The notes beneath the pieces were generated by a model. That model worked only from the letters and a program-made list of their open reading frames with translations. It searched no databases and was not told the origin of the DNA. Below are positions 34,931-46,957 of a DNA stretch of 64,000 nt, in pieces (within the stretch, counting starts at the first letter, position 1; each line of letters opens with the position of its first letter). Origin of the DNA: Portunus trituberculatus (Eukaryota > Arthropoda > Malacostraca > Decapoda > Portunidae); the NCBI RefSeq assembly GCF_017591435.1, contig NC_059294.1, positions 4,542,501 to 4,606,500 of the forward strand. The letters are read 5' to 3'. The translations under genes were made by a program, and so were the position numbers.

Positions 34931-35587
34931 TCTTTTTCCTCTTCCTCCTCCACCTCCTCTTCTCACGTGCGTAGGTGATTAAATTGAGGCTCTCTAAGGA
35001 AGAATTCACAGCAAGGCAGAGATAATCAGACGGCTCACTGTGAATATAAATGAGATGAGTGGGTGAGTAGGTCGCTGAAATGGTACTCAACAAAAAGGTA
35101 TCCGGTACAGGAGCATGTATGTATCTATTTGGTTATAGAATAATGAGTAATGAGAACTTGTGGGAGCACGTGAAGGAATATAAAAAGAACAGTAGAGAGT
35201 TGTAGAAATTAAGATAGAAAAAAAAAAAGCTAAGCAGAAGCAGTTTAGTGATAACATGAGTAATGGGAAGAAAGGCAAGTAGAGTAAAAGGGCAGATGTA
35301 TATAGATTAAAATGAGAGAAAATCAACATGTAAAACTAATTATCTTGGTGCTAATAAGACTGTTTTCGGAAATAATAAAAGTACATTGCATAATACAGTG
35401 GAGAAAAAAAAAATGAGAGGGCAAAGGAATAGCGATGAGCGAATAGTGTTATAGAATTAGAGTGGAGAAAGAAAAAAGAAAAATTAAAATGTAGGGTTGG
35501 TATAACAACTTTAGTGGAAAGAAATTATGAAATAACGAAAAAAAAATAAGATTACGTAAGCTATTTTCATTATCGTATCAAGAAAAA

Positions 35588-35596
<9 letters not shown>
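34931..35596. other. Gene-free stretch
   Basis: A-rich unique sequence. Nothing recognised. Confidence 0.5.

Positions 35597-35661
<65 letters not shown>
35597..35661. repeat. (AT)n microsatellite
   Basis: About 32 units after an A run. Confidence 0.96.
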
Positions 35662-35664
<3 letters not shown>

Positions 35665-35911
35665 ACCAACTTCTCCCAAAATTATCCATACGGATATTTA
35701 AAAGTAGATACAGGATGTCAATTGTGTAAATCATAATAATCAATGTTCTATGCAACTGTATTCGCCTGGGATTTAACACAATATTTTAGCACATGTCAGG
35801 AGGGGACAAGTAGCAAGGTTACATCTAGTGAATTATATCTGAAAACTCCCCATTGCTAGTGTAGTACAAGGTGAATGTATGCTAACATAAAATAAATGTT
35901 CTGGATTTGTT

Positions 35912-36125
35912 TTAACCTCTTCTATACCGGCACACATTTTTATCTTGATATTTGCGTACGATTAGACCATCTTATTGACATTAGGAAGGCTCTATGGAGG
36001 TCAGAAGATTAATGGCCACAGTCTTCACTATTTCAATCCCTCACATAAGTTTCTGAGGCTGTATAAAATCATCAAATAGTATCCAGAATAAATATGGAAA
36101 CGCGTCATGGAACTGAAGGGGCTAA
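35912..36125 (-). mobile_element. piggyBac-like MITE, copy B
   Basis: A 214-bp element in reverse orientation to copy A. The left end is TTAACCTCTTC; the right end is GAACTGAAGGGGCTAA with one base changed in the TTAA. Internal blocks (GACCATCTTATTGACATTAG, AAGATTAATGGCCA, CATAAGTTTCTGAGGCTG) are the complements of those in copies A and C. It is slightly longer than copy A through small indels. Confidence 0.8.
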
Positions 36126-36563
36126 GCTACTTATCTTACGAATTTTCAGTAGCTTTCCAATAATACCCATCCAATTCCCTTCTGTATTTTTAACCTTTCC
36201 CAGCCTGTCATCCCTTCATGATAGAAAGTACGAAACAAGCAAAACAAGTATGTATTAAAAGCGAGGCAGCCATGAAGTGGCCTAAAATCATCACTGAATC
36301 TAGCAAGGCACGATAAATTTTGACCGACAGATCAAACGAAACGCTGCGAGACACATCAGTATGCAGACCGGCCGGAAATACAGATACAAACATGAGCATA
36401 AAGATAAGCGCTCTGCCTCGGGGTGTGTATGCCGCCCCGGGCAACAAACTGTGGAATACTGCAGGAGAGACATTTTATTTATTTTTTTTCTTTTACTTGT
36501 TGGAATCTCAGAATACCTACCGTCTTTCTTCCCTGCCTCTCGTCATAGTTCCTCTCTTTTCCT

Positions 36564-36670
<107 letters not shown>

Positions 36671-36893
36671 TGGTTCTCATTCCGTCCTTCACCTGAACAC
36701 AACGCGGTTCTTGCGGTGATGGAGGTAAAAGTCCATTTTCTTTCAGAGCCTCCCTTCAAAGTCTCTTCAGATTCCCTCGCTTGGACAACTTTCTTCTCTA
36801 AGAGTCAGAGAGGAGCCTTTGGGAAGCTGGGAGGGAGAAGGAGAGGAGTGACGAGATAACGGTACCTGAGGGCTGGAAAGATATACGTATTTT

Positions 36894-36952
<59 letters not shown>
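36894..36952. repeat. (TC)n microsatellite
   Basis: About 29 units. Confidence 0.95.
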
Positions 36953-36956
<4 letters not shown>

Positions 36957-37375
36957 ATTTATTTGGTTTACGTTAATAGTCTTATCTTATGTAAGGGAAT
37001 TGATTGCTGAACAGTAAGTGATCACAGAAACAGTGTATATTTTTGTTCTTAGATACCCCCAACCCCACTCCAACCAAAATGAAAATAGAAAAAAAAATAG
37101 AATACGTGGGATGAAAGGAGAATGGGAGAAAATACTGAAATATACTTTGGTCTCTAAAATTGGGTTGCCTAAAATGTGAGTGTGGACGATTCACGAAGCA
37201 TTGTTTGAAACGCATCTGAAACTCAAAACAAGGAAGCCACTCGAGGGAAATTACTGCTTCTGTTACCATTACCCTTGTGAGACGAGACAGTCACTGATTT
37301 TCTTGTCCTTTGAATTTTTTAAACTTAGAGGGAGAGGACAGTGGGAAATAGAAAAATTAATAATAAAGAAAACAA

Positions 37376-37492
37376 TAATATTAATAATAATAATAATAAA
37401 TAATAATAATAATAATAATGGTAATGATAATGATAGTAGGAGTAGTAGTAGCAGCAGCAGCAGCAGTAGTAGATGCAGTAGTAGTTGTTGTT

Positions 37493-37543
<51 letters not shown>

Positions 37544-37586
37544 ATAGTAGCAGTGGAAATGGTAGTAATAATATCAACCCAACAGG

Positions 37587-37619
<33 letters not shown>

Positions 37620-37654
37620 CTGATCATATATTAATTTGACATAGCATAACATGG

Positions 37655-37746
<92 letters not shown>
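37376..37746. repeat. (AAT)n(AGT/AGC)n(ACA)n then (TC)n
   Basis: AAT 37376-37420; AGT with AGC and TTG variants 37434-37555; ACA 37588-37618; TC 37661-37746. Four motifs within 370 bp. Confidence 0.94.
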
Positions 37747-37748
<2 letters not shown>

Positions 37749-37962
37749 GGGTTTACCTACTGTACATACTCATCATGTAGTCTGGCTGGAATTAAAATCC
37801 TACTTTTCTTTCATATTTCATACTCCTCCAGTGATTGCTTTTCTAGGGACCAATGATGAAGAGCCTTGATCCTGAGTACTTTTTTTTCTGGTTACATTTG
37901 TTTGTATTTTATGATGTTCTTAATATGCAAAATAGATGTATAATAAGTTGATAAACAAGTGA

Positions 37963-37965
<3 letters not shown>

Positions 37966-38050
<85 letters not shown>
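37966..38050. repeat. (GT)n(GA)n compound microsatellite
   Basis: GT to 37994, then GA to 38050. Confidence 0.96.
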
Positions 38051-38053
<3 letters not shown>

Positions 38054-38726
38054 CTGAACGAAAGTAGAATGTAAACTTAGAAAAGAAAAGGAGGTGCAAT
38101 ACTAAGGAACAAACTCTTAGATATGAACATTAGATTAATTGTGAACGAAAGAAAGGAAAATAGAAAACGTGATAGGTAAGATTAATTGTGAATGAATGAA
38201 AGGAAAAAAAAACGAGACTGGTAAAGTAATGATTGTGATAATGTTTTTTTTTTATTATTATTTAGATAAAAGAGTAAAAAGTTAAACAAAAAGGTCAACT
38301 GAGATGCCACTCTCCTAATAATATTAATAATAAGAAGAAGAAGATGAAGAAGAAGAATTATAATAATGGTAATGATAATAATGATGTTGATGTCAATGCT
38401 AATAACTAAAGGAATAAGGTTATAATAGTAATGATATGTTAAAAAAAAGTGAACGATGAAGGTGACAACAGAAGCAACAACAACAACAACAACAACAACA
38501 ACAACGACAACGACGATAATTACGACGACAACACGAAAGAAGAGGAAGAGGAGGAGGAGGAGCAGAAAAAAGAACTAAACAGCAAATAAAAAAAAAAATG
38601 TTTATGGAGGATGAGGAGGAATGAAAGGAAGAACATGGAGGTCACGCCATGATTGAAAACTGAACGTGAGGTGATGATTCAATTGTGGCTGACATTGACT
38701 CTGTCTTATCTTCTCCTCCTCCTCCT
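38051..38726. other. Gene-free A-rich stretch with short trinucleotide runs
   Basis: GAA near 38335-38357, AAC at 38474-38503, (CTC) at 38713-38726. The last is the gypsy insertion site. Confidence 0.6.
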
Positions 38727-39292
38727 TGTTACGGCCCGCCCGTAACATACATTACTACCATCACCTCCTCCGCTTGTTACCTCGTTCGCCACCTCTCCAC
38801 CTCCCCTTCCACGTCACCGTCTCGTGAACCTTCCACGCCACCGTTTCATGAACCCTCCACGTCACCGTTTCATGAAGCCCCGCTACTGTCCCGAAGTTGG
38901 ATTCACGCGGCCCCTTTCGACTCAACCGGAAGTGTTGAGCCAGCTCTTAACTTTCTGGAGTGCAAGTTGAGATCCAAGCCTCAACCAGTGAACACAACGC
39001 CTCTTGGGTCTACCGTGGGATCAACTATCACCCAGGACTTCACCACTGCGACACCGCATAAGTATCACTTCCCCTCGTCCGTGTTTTCCACATTGCCTCC
39101 ATTTAGGATTATTGTTAAGTATTAAGTTGTGTTCTTTATTGTTGTATTTATTACTGTGTTATATGTATGTGTCATTTTCCTGTGTTTTCATTTTATATAT
39201 GTGTTTCATGTGTCAATATCATTATGGGTTATGAAAATGGTTTTTTTAAAGTACTCCCTTTGCATTTCCTCACCAGTTGAACCTACAGTGGT
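38727..39292 (+). repeat. 5' LTR, 3' end lost
   Basis: Matches the 3' LTR from TGTTACGG down to TTGAACCTACAGT. It then leaves the match inside a T run and enters pol-coding sequence at about 39293-39301. The final ~60 bp seen in the other LTR are missing, together with the primer-binding site. The junction lies in a T run present in both partners, as expected for a deletion guided by short homology. Confidence 0.85.
38810..38880 (+). repeat. 24-bp tandem repeat inside LTR
   Basis: Three consecutive ~24-bp units of the form CCTTCCACGTCACCGT plus CTCGTGAA/TTCATGAA occur in the 5' LTR. The homologous block is at about 39708-39778 in the 3' LTR. Being in both LTRs, it predates this insertion. 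Confidence 0.75.
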
Positions 39293-39298
39293 TTTTTT

Positions 39299-39601
39299 CT
39301 TTATCACTCCGCCAAGCTCAAAAAACATCAACTCGACTACTCCACCATCGAGAACGAGGCTCTGGCACTCGTCGTGGCGCTCCAACGTTGAGTGCTATCT
39401 TCATCCTGGTCCTGAAACTACGAAGGTCTTCACCGATCACAACCCTCTGGCCTTCCTTCACGCCATGAAGAACCGAAACCAACGCATTCTTAGGTGGGCC
39501 TTGTTAACTCTACCCTTCAACTTGGAAGTCCACCATATCAAGGGGTGGACAACATCATCGCCGACGCCTTATCAAGATCTCCCGTCTCACCTCCTTCATG
39601 A
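39299..39601 (+). pseudogene. Ty3/gypsy pol RNase H remnant
   Basis: Carboxyl part of an RNase H-like domain of a gypsy pol. Frame 1 reads YHSAKLKKHQLDYST and IENEALALVVALQR. A two-base loss at about 39389 shifts to ECYLHPGPETTKVFTDHNPL then FLHAMKNRNQRILRW. A one-base loss near 39546 shifts to DNIIADALSRSP and a TGA at 39599-39601. The TDHNPL and ADALSR motifs are hallmarks of Ty3/gypsy RNase H. In intact elements an integrase follows ADALSR; here only 18 bases separate the stop from the polypurine tract, so integrase is missing. Not functional. Confidence 0.88.
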
Positions 39602-39619
39602 GCCCATTACGGAGGTCTT

Positions 39620-39633
39620 AGGGGGGGAGGAAA
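39620..39633 (+). other. Polypurine tract
   Basis: A purine-only run AGGGGGGGAGGAAA lies immediately before the TGTTACGG start of the 3' LTR, where plus-strand DNA synthesis of an LTR retroelement is primed. Position and composition make the call. Confidence 0.82.
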
Positions 39634-40299
39634 TGTTACGGCTCGCCCGTAACATACATTACTACCATCACCTCCGCTTGTTACCTTGTTCTCCGCCTCC
39701 CCCTCCCCTTCCACGTCACCGTCTCGTGAACCTTCCACGCCACCGTTTCATGAACCCTCCGTCACCGTTTCATGAAGCCCCGCTGCTGTCCCGAAGTTGG
39801 ATTCACGCGGCCCCTTTCGACTCAACCGGAAGTGTTGAGCCAGCTCTTGGTTAAGTTTCTGGAGTGCAAGTTGAGATCCAAGCCTCAACCAGTGAACACC
39901 ATGCCTCTTGGGTCTACCGTGGGATCAACCATCGCCCAGCACTTCACCACTGCGACACCGCATAAGTATCACTTCCCCTCGTCCGTGTTTTCCACATTGC
40001 CTCCATATAGGATTAGGATTATTGTTAGGTATTAAGTTGGGTTCTTTATTGTTGAATTTATTACTGTTATATGTATGTGTCATTTTCCTGTTTCATTTTA
40101 TATATCTGGTAGTCATTTTCCTGTTTCATTTTATGTTTCATGTTATATCTGTGCCAGTATCATTATGGGTTATTAAAATAGCTTTTTGAAGTACTCCCTT
40201 TGCATTTCCTCACCAGTTGAACCTGCAGTTTTTTTTTTTTTTATTGTTCCCCGGCTCCCCGATGCCAATCGTACCAGTTTAACCGGTGAACGTACAACA
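39634..40299 (+). repeat. 3' LTR of the gypsy element
   Basis: Complete LTR of 666 bp with TG...CA ends. Near its 5' side it holds about three tandem 24-bp units around CACCGTTTCATGAA, shared with the 5' LTR; the third unit here has lost about three bases. Near its 3' side a short TCATTTTCCTGTTTCATT motif is repeated. Differences from the 5' LTR include the AGGATTAGGATT duplication near 40011. Confidence 0.85.
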
Positions 40300-40480
40300 T
40301 CCTCCTCCTCCTCCTCATCATGCTCCTTCTTCGTCTTCCTCTTCCTTCTCGTTCTTCCTTTTCCTCCTCAGGATCATTCTCATCCTGCTCCTCTTTCTCG
40401 TCTTCCTCCTCCTCCTCATTCCTCCGCCTCCTCCTCGCCTCCTCCTCCTCCTTCTCCTCCTCCTGCTCCTCCTTCTTCTG
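40300..40480. repeat. (TCC)n-rich tract
   Basis: TCC/TTC-rich sequence continuing the tract at 38713-38726 that the gypsy element split. Ends at the head of the SINE at 40484. Confidence 0.88.
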
Positions 40481-40483
40481 ATA

Positions 40484-40689
40484 CTGGTGGTGCAGTGGAA
40501 CCATGCTTGCTTTGGGGTCCGAGGGGTCTCCAGGCACAAGGGTTCGAATCCTGTCCACGGTCCTAGAGTAGGTTGGGCTTCCTCGCTCCGGGCAACGGTT
40601 TCCTAGCGGGTGGGCTTGAGATAAGAGGTACCCCAAAATTATCCCCATTTAGCCCATAAATTCCCGTAAAGAGCCCAAATAAACAAACC
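40484..40689 (+). mobile_element. tRNA-derived SINE of another family
   Basis: An A-box-like TGGTGCAGTGGA (40489-40499) and a perfect B box GGTTCGAATCC (40541-40551) are spaced somewhat widely, as in tRNAs with a long variable arm (Leu/Ser type). A body with CTCGCTCCGGGCAACGG follows, then an A/C-rich tail ending AAATAAACAAACC. It lies directly after the (TCC)n tract that received the gypsy element. It has no similarity to the bodies of the two Val-headed SINEs. Confidence 0.8.
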
Positions 40690-41098
40690 ATGAAAATACT
40701 GTGTAGAAGTTTGCGTACCTATACGTTATTTTCACAGCGATAGATAATCTCTTACAATTATTGGTTGCTACTTCTGCTGCTGTTGTACACACACACAGTG
40801 ACTGATGTTACTTAATGCTGCATTGTCACGTTCCTCTCGTGGATACTTGATGGAACTTACAGTATTCATAATATACATACATGGTCTTTCGAGGTTTGTT
40901 TTTATATTAATATTCGTATTATTTATCATTAGTATTTTTTTATTGTTATTGTTATTATCATTATTATTGCTCTACCCTCACGTACCTGCCTCTTCTTTTC
41001 CTCGTTTTCATTATCCCCATTTTTCTTACGTGACTGAGTGATTTGAAGAAGCCCATGACGACCACGTTAATTAGATTTCCTTGAGGTGTGGTGATGGA

Positions 41099-41102
<4 letters not shown>
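40690..41102. other. Gene-free stretch
   Basis: Mixed AT-rich sequence. Nothing recognised. Confidence 0.5.

Positions 41103-41159
<57 letters not shown>
41103..41159. repeat. (TC)n microsatellite
   Basis: About 28 units. Confidence 0.95.
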
Positions 41160-41163
<4 letters not shown>

Positions 41164-41316
41164 TCCATTCCTTTTATCTGTCTTAAACCTCAAACTAAAC
41201 CTATTTATTTATTATATTTTAAGGATTTTTCATTAATTATTTCTACATTTATTTTCTTATATCTTCATCAGTTATTTTTCGGCTCTCAGTTTCTATTTTC
41301 CTTGGTTGCTCTATAC

Positions 41317-41421
41317 AACATTATTCCTTCCAATGTTTTATTATTCTATCGCCTCTTTCAAGTCATTTCCTGAACATTATTCCTTCCAATGTTTTATTCT
41401 ATCGCCTTTAAGTCATTTCAT
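41317..41421. repeat. Tandem duplication, 56-bp unit, two copies
   Basis: AACATTATTCCTTCCAATGT starts at 41317 and again at 41373, each followed by TTTATTCTATCGCCT and AAGTCATTTC. The second unit lacks a few bases. Confidence 0.82.
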
Positions 41422-43195
41422 GGGTTGAATGTTACAAAGAAATATTGCTGTAAGGAAATAACAATGCGAGGAAGAGTTTTCATTGCTCCCTAAACACACT
41501 CCGTTTCTCTGCAATCCTTTCTTTTTTTTCTATCTTGTCTTATTACTTTTTTCTTGCCTTTTCTATTTTTTTTCCACTTTTGTTTCTTCCTTCTACGTTC
41601 TTTTGTCTTATTTTTGTTGGTGTTCCTGGTGTTTTTCTTCCTCCTCTGATGTTGCTGCTGCTGCTGTTCTTGTCGTTGGTGGTGGTGGTGCTGTTCCTAC
41701 TGTTGCTGTTATTCTTGTTATTGTCTGTTGCTGCTGCTGCTGTTCGTGGTGGTGATGGTGCTGTTCCTTCTGCTGTTATTCTTCTTATTGTTCTTTTCTT
41801 ATTTATTATTCTCTTTTTTTTTTTCTTGTTCTTATCTTGTTCTTACTCTTCTTTTCGTCCTCTGACTTCCTTTTCTCCTTCACTGAAAAGGAAAAAAAAA
41901 ACAATCTTATCGTGGACAAAAGCTTTTCTATTCGTCTCCTGTAACTCTTAATGAGGTCTGTGTCTGGGTTTTTTTTTCCGTCCTTCGAAGGAGTGAGTGT
42001 AAACAGTTTTATTCTTCAAAAGAGGACAACGACTATTATGCCCAGAGAGAGAGAGAGAAAGATTGACAAAGCTATGGTTTTCTAACGTCTCCTGTGTCCC
42101 ATGTTATATGTAAGGCATGCAGTGTGACAGGAGGAAATAGTAGTTAGTGTGGTACGCGCACGTGTTTCAAGGTTGAGAGAAAATGATGAACAGAGGGACT
42201 ATAGAAAACGAATACGTATACTAGCACGGGAGAGAGCGAATGTACTCTACGTGATTGCAGTGTCAGTTTTGTGTTGAACTTAATCCTTAGAGAAAACAAT
42301 TCCCTCGGTTATTCATTTTGTGATCCTTGTTATTGATTTATTTTATACACTTCAAGTTTCACTGATGTTTCGAAGAACAATGATAGGAATGGTTACGTAT
42401 GGAAATGATAATGATGATAATAATGATAATCGATAATAATAATAATAATATTATTATTACCATTAATAGTAAATAATAATAATTAGTATGAACATGAATA
42501 ATTCGATTTCAAATATTATTGCTGTCAGAAAAAAAAACATTGCCATAATTACTTTTTCCCTTCTGTTGTTATTCGTTAACATCATTGCAACTTGCTTTAC
42601 TTTTTATTTCCATCGATGTTTTATATTTTTACTGAAAAATTTTATTTTCGCTTGAGTAATTATTTTTTCTGAACATAAGTTATTTTGTATCATTCCTGCC
42701 TTCGATGATTTTTTTTTTCTAACTATATAAAATATTGGCTTTCTTTAAAACATATTGTATCACTTTAGAGAAACCTCTCATCACATCTATTTTACCATCT
42801 CATGAAATTTACTGTTACTCACTGTTCACAAGTATTTGATTTCCAGCGCGTAGGTATTTCCTCCTTTCCACCTTGCATGCAGAGCTTCATAGCCACACTG
42901 AACTATTGCAATAAGGGCTCCAAACAATGGCTTCAAACACTGACCCAAACAATGCCCTCATTCACTTTTGCCTCCACAGACAAAGCACCTTTCCCCAAAT
43001 ACCCTTGAATCATCCTCTAAGTTTCCGTCCTTTCTCAACTCTCAGGTTTATTTCTGTTACTTTGAATACACCCGCACCATCATCTATATAGTACTTCTTG
43101 ATAGCAAGAAAATTGAATTAATTTAAAATGATAATTATAGAATTATTAATCATAAAAGAAAACCTTAACTCTTCTGTTGTCGTTGGTAATTATTT
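41422..43195. other. Gene-free stretch
   Basis: T-rich with CTG/TGG-type runs at 41650-41770 (a GCTGTTCCT motif recurs) and AAT runs at 42410-42480. No gene recognised. Confidence 0.5.
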
Positions 43196-43234
<39 letters not shown>

Positions 43235-43242
43235 ATATAATG

Positions 43243-43292
<50 letters not shown>

Positions 43293-43300
43293 AATGATGG
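43196..43300. repeat. (ACT)n and (AAT)n microsatellites
   Basis: ACT 43197-43234, AAT with ATG variants 43240-43300. Confidence 0.94.
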
Positions 43301-43512
43301 TGATGATAATGGTTTTGAAATATACATGTACAATGTGCATGATAAAAAAATATACCCATAAGCAAATATTACTCATTTTTCTTTTTCTCTTTACAGGTTA
43401 GTACATTGCAGTTATCATGCCACTATAGTAAGTGACTTAAGGAGGAGACGAGGCCTGATTCGGGGTAGCTGGTTGGCGTCTACCGAGAACCCCAACCAGC
43501 TCCACCACCAAG

Positions 43513-43711
43513 TTAATCTTTCAGTACTATGACGTGTTTCCATATTCATTCTGATGACAATTTTGTGACTTATGCAGCTTCAGAAACTTGTGGGGATAAA
43601 AGTAATGAAGACTAGCCATTAATCTGTATAGACCCTTCCTAATGTCAATGAAATGGTCTAATCGGACACAAATCTCAGGGTAAAAATGAGTCACAGTACT
43701 GAAGGTGTTAA
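43513..43711 (+). mobile_element. piggyBac-like MITE, copy A
   Basis: A 199-bp element with TTAA at both ends. Its imperfect inverted termini are TTAATCTTTCAGTAC and GTACTGAAGGTGTTAA. Internal blocks GTTTCCATATTCATTCTG, CTTCAGAAACTT, GCCATTAATCT and CTTCCTAATGTCAATGAAAT are shared with the copies at 35912 (reverse orientation) and 56399. TTAA duplication with C-rich termini is the hallmark of piggyBac transposons. There is no coding capacity, so it depends on a transposase elsewhere. Confidence 0.8.
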
Positions 43712-44165
43712 GATAGAATCCCAAAGTGTACTCGTATAGCCTTAGTGGTGAAAGTAATATGATGTGCAAAACCAAAGATTTCCCTATGGTCCACAAAATA
43801 GAGGAGAAAAAATACTCGTAGTTATGTTTCTATACGTTTTGTAATATCATAAACACTGTATCGGTCATCAAACCAAATAATAGGCAAATGTATATTGTTT
43901 GAGTGTTCTTACATCCATGGCAACTTCAACTTCATGCCTAGTGGGAATGAGGGCTGGACAGAGATAGGTTAGGAGGCCGCTGGGATCAAGGAGACGAGTT
44001 TTAACTGATAGCTGCAACCCGGGTTATCGCGAGATGCAAAGAGGGAGGTTCCGATTGAGTTCATGTAGGACCGTCATTCTCGAGCTCGTCTTCCTGCTGT
44101 TGGTCTGCTTGAGGTGAATATCTTGCCTGAGAGGCCAGTTGCTTTAATGGTCTTATCTCCCTGAC

Positions 44166-44291
<126 letters not shown>

Positions 44292-44673
44292 CGCGTTATC
44301 ATTTTACATTATGTAAATACGTATCATAGACAGGCAATATTTATGGACATCTTTGCTACATTTTCGCCATCAGAGTGTTACAAGTCGAAGATGATACACC
44401 AACTTTACTCTCAGCTTCTGCATCTTTTTATTAAACTATAATTAATTTGTGTATTTTTCGTCTTTTTATATAACTTAAGTCTGAGACAGTGTGTGACAAT
44501 TTCCATAATACGAGTATAATAATTTCACGTTACCTTTCTTCCCATTACATATATTGATAGTAAAAACAATTAATGCGCTGTTATACCTTCACAAAACAAA
44601 AAAAAAATACATTCGATACCTGACAGTATAGATAAACATAGGTAAGCTATTTTTAAAGCAATGCTTTTTGGGG

Positions 44674-44876
<203 letters not shown>

Positions 44877-45216
44877 ACCGCATCATGCACGTGTGCGCGT
44901 ATTCATGCACAGCTTGAAAAGAAAACAAACATAGGCAAGCCTGATAATGATGATGTTTGAAAGCATTCGTGTGTCTCGCGTAGAGTTGATTAGGAAAGCG
45001 AGAGGTGCAAGAAGAGGAAACACAAGAGGGAAGCAGAAGCGGTGAACCGGACGAGTTGGATGGGTGGCGAGTAATCAGACGGAGGAGTGATAACGCGTGG
45101 TGTGCTGAGGGGAGCGTTGAAGGCTTAATGAGTATGGGTACTGGTTGTAATTAATATAGCTGTATCATGGCAAACACCCGCTGTGTTTTATGTTGTGTAA
45201 TTAAAATTTTTGCTGC

Positions 45217-45258
<42 letters not shown>

Positions 45259-45325
45259 AGGAACTGAATTCTAAACTATATTGTAGATGTAACTGCTGTA
45301 TGTGTGTGTGTGAGTGAGTGTATGT

Positions 45326-45371
<46 letters not shown>

Positions 45372-45703
45372 CACCCACACAGTCTAACTTACATGGAGCG
45401 TTTTTACTAAACTCTGAAATGATGTCAGACCCATAAATCTAAAGAGTTAGAATGAACTGATCAAGAAATTTGAATAATACAGCCACAACGTTCTCAACAC
45501 ACCATTCCGTTCTTTGATATTTGAAAATAAAATCTGGTACGCTGTCATGTCCATGCCATATGTGAGATTGCGCTCAAATTGGCCGGTTTTGAGTAGACCA
45601 GACAGAACTATCAAAAAATAAATTACTGTAATCCTCTCTGGTTAGCTGCTGTCACAAATTATATAACCCGATATCGTTCTTTCCGGTATCAGGTAGCAGA
45701 GTG
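44877..45703. other. Mostly gene-free, with two short microsatellites
   Basis: GA 45220-45254 and GT 45300-45368. A moderate-GC purine-rich patch at 44995-45120. No gene seen. Confidence 0.55.
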
Positions 45704-45980
45704 TCTAGAAATCCACGGTGATATTGACGGTCTGTGGACGCTTGAATGAGAGTTTTCTTCTATATATTTATGAAGACTGCATACATTTGAAAATTCGGAA
45801 ATATACTATAATAACTGCCCAATGAAATGGCTTCTTTCTCTACGTTCTAGAAATCCACGGTGATATTGACGGTTTGTGGACGATTGAATGAGAGATTTCT
45901 TCTATATATTTATGAAAACTGCATATATTTGAAAATACGGAAATATACTACATGAACACGGATTCTTTCTCCACGTTTTC
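45704..45980. repeat. Tandem duplication, ~142-bp unit, two copies
   Basis: Unit 1 starts at 45704 and unit 2 at 45846, both with TCTAGAAATCCACGGTGATA. Shared blocks include TTGAATGAGAG, TTCTTCTATATATTTATGAA and CGGAAATATACTA. The copies are about 90% alike by eye. No coding potential seen. Confidence 0.87.
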
Positions 45981-46163
45981 AAGTAGCGCACAGCAACATG
46001 GAAAACACTCATGCATTGACGGAAAACACTGCAGCTCAGCATCTCACGTATTACAATAACCTGTATTTTAAGCTCAGGGCCATAATATTTGACGGAATAG
46101 GAAATGAAGGACTAAAGATTTTTGTTCCCAAACTTCCATACCTCCACCCAAGTACAAATGAAT

Positions 46164-46164
<1 letters not shown>

Positions 46165-46244
<80 letters not shown>
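46165..46244. repeat. (CA)n microsatellite
   Basis: About 40 units. Confidence 0.96.
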
Positions 46245-46245
<1 letters not shown>

Positions 46246-46317
46246 TAATGGTTCCGACAGAAATCAATAAGAATGCACGTATTATTTCCTCCTACCCGTC
46301 GACGTCGGGAGAAGGGA

Positions 46318-46351
<34 letters not shown>

Positions 46352-46957
46352 GTGGGGATGAGAACCAGAAGCTGTATCTCCCTGTCTTCCCTCCCACTCC
46401 TCCTCGACCCTACGGAGGCGCGCTGCAGGGGTGCTGTTGGCCTGGCCGCGGGGAGCCTACATGCGCCTCGGCTCACTAATGAAGGACTCTGCCTAAGACA
46501 AAAAAAAGCCGGCATAAAAAGAGAAATGCTAAATATCGATTTCTCGCAGACGTACGTATAAATGGGGTACCTCCTCCTACCTTTCCCTTCATCCTTCCTT
46601 CCCCCCCTTCTTCTCTTTCCCTCCCCAATATCATCAGCTGCAGCAACAGTAACAGCAGCAGCAGCATCCGTTGGCCCGATTTTTACAGTCACTTGTCTTC
46701 ACCCTCCTCCTGCTGTTTCTACTAAAAATAAGTCTGAAAGAGGAAGAGGATAAAAAGAAAATAATGAAAATGAGGAGAGAGGGAAGTAGCATTAGAGGAA
46801 GCAGGTGAGAAAAAGATGAAAGAAAAGATAAATTTGATAAACTGAGGGAGAGAAAAAGATAATGAAAATAAGGAGGAAGAGTAGTATAGGAGGATAAGAA
46901 ACAGATTAAAAAGTAGATATGTAAGAAAGGTTAGATTTAATGAATAAACTAAGGAAG
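46245..46957. other. Gene-free stretch
   Basis: GC-rich patch at 46395-46480 with CTCACTAATGAAGGACTCTG, then purine-rich. Frames are open on both strands, so none is called. Confidence 0.45.

Larger units (their letters stand above)
38727..40299 (+). mobile_element. Ty3/gypsy LTR element with large internal deletion
   Basis: Two direct repeats beginning TGTTACGG (38727 and 39634) enclose a remnant of pol RNase H and a polypurine tract. The right repeat ends ...CGTACAACA at 40299, giving TG...CA ends and an LTR of 666 bp. The 4 bases before the left LTR and after the right LTR are both TCCT, a plausible target duplication, although the target is a TCC repeat and chance matches are easy. Primer site, gag, protease, RT and integrase are missing. 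The two LTRs differ by many substitutions and small indels, so the copy is old. Non-autonomous and dead. Confidence 0.88.
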
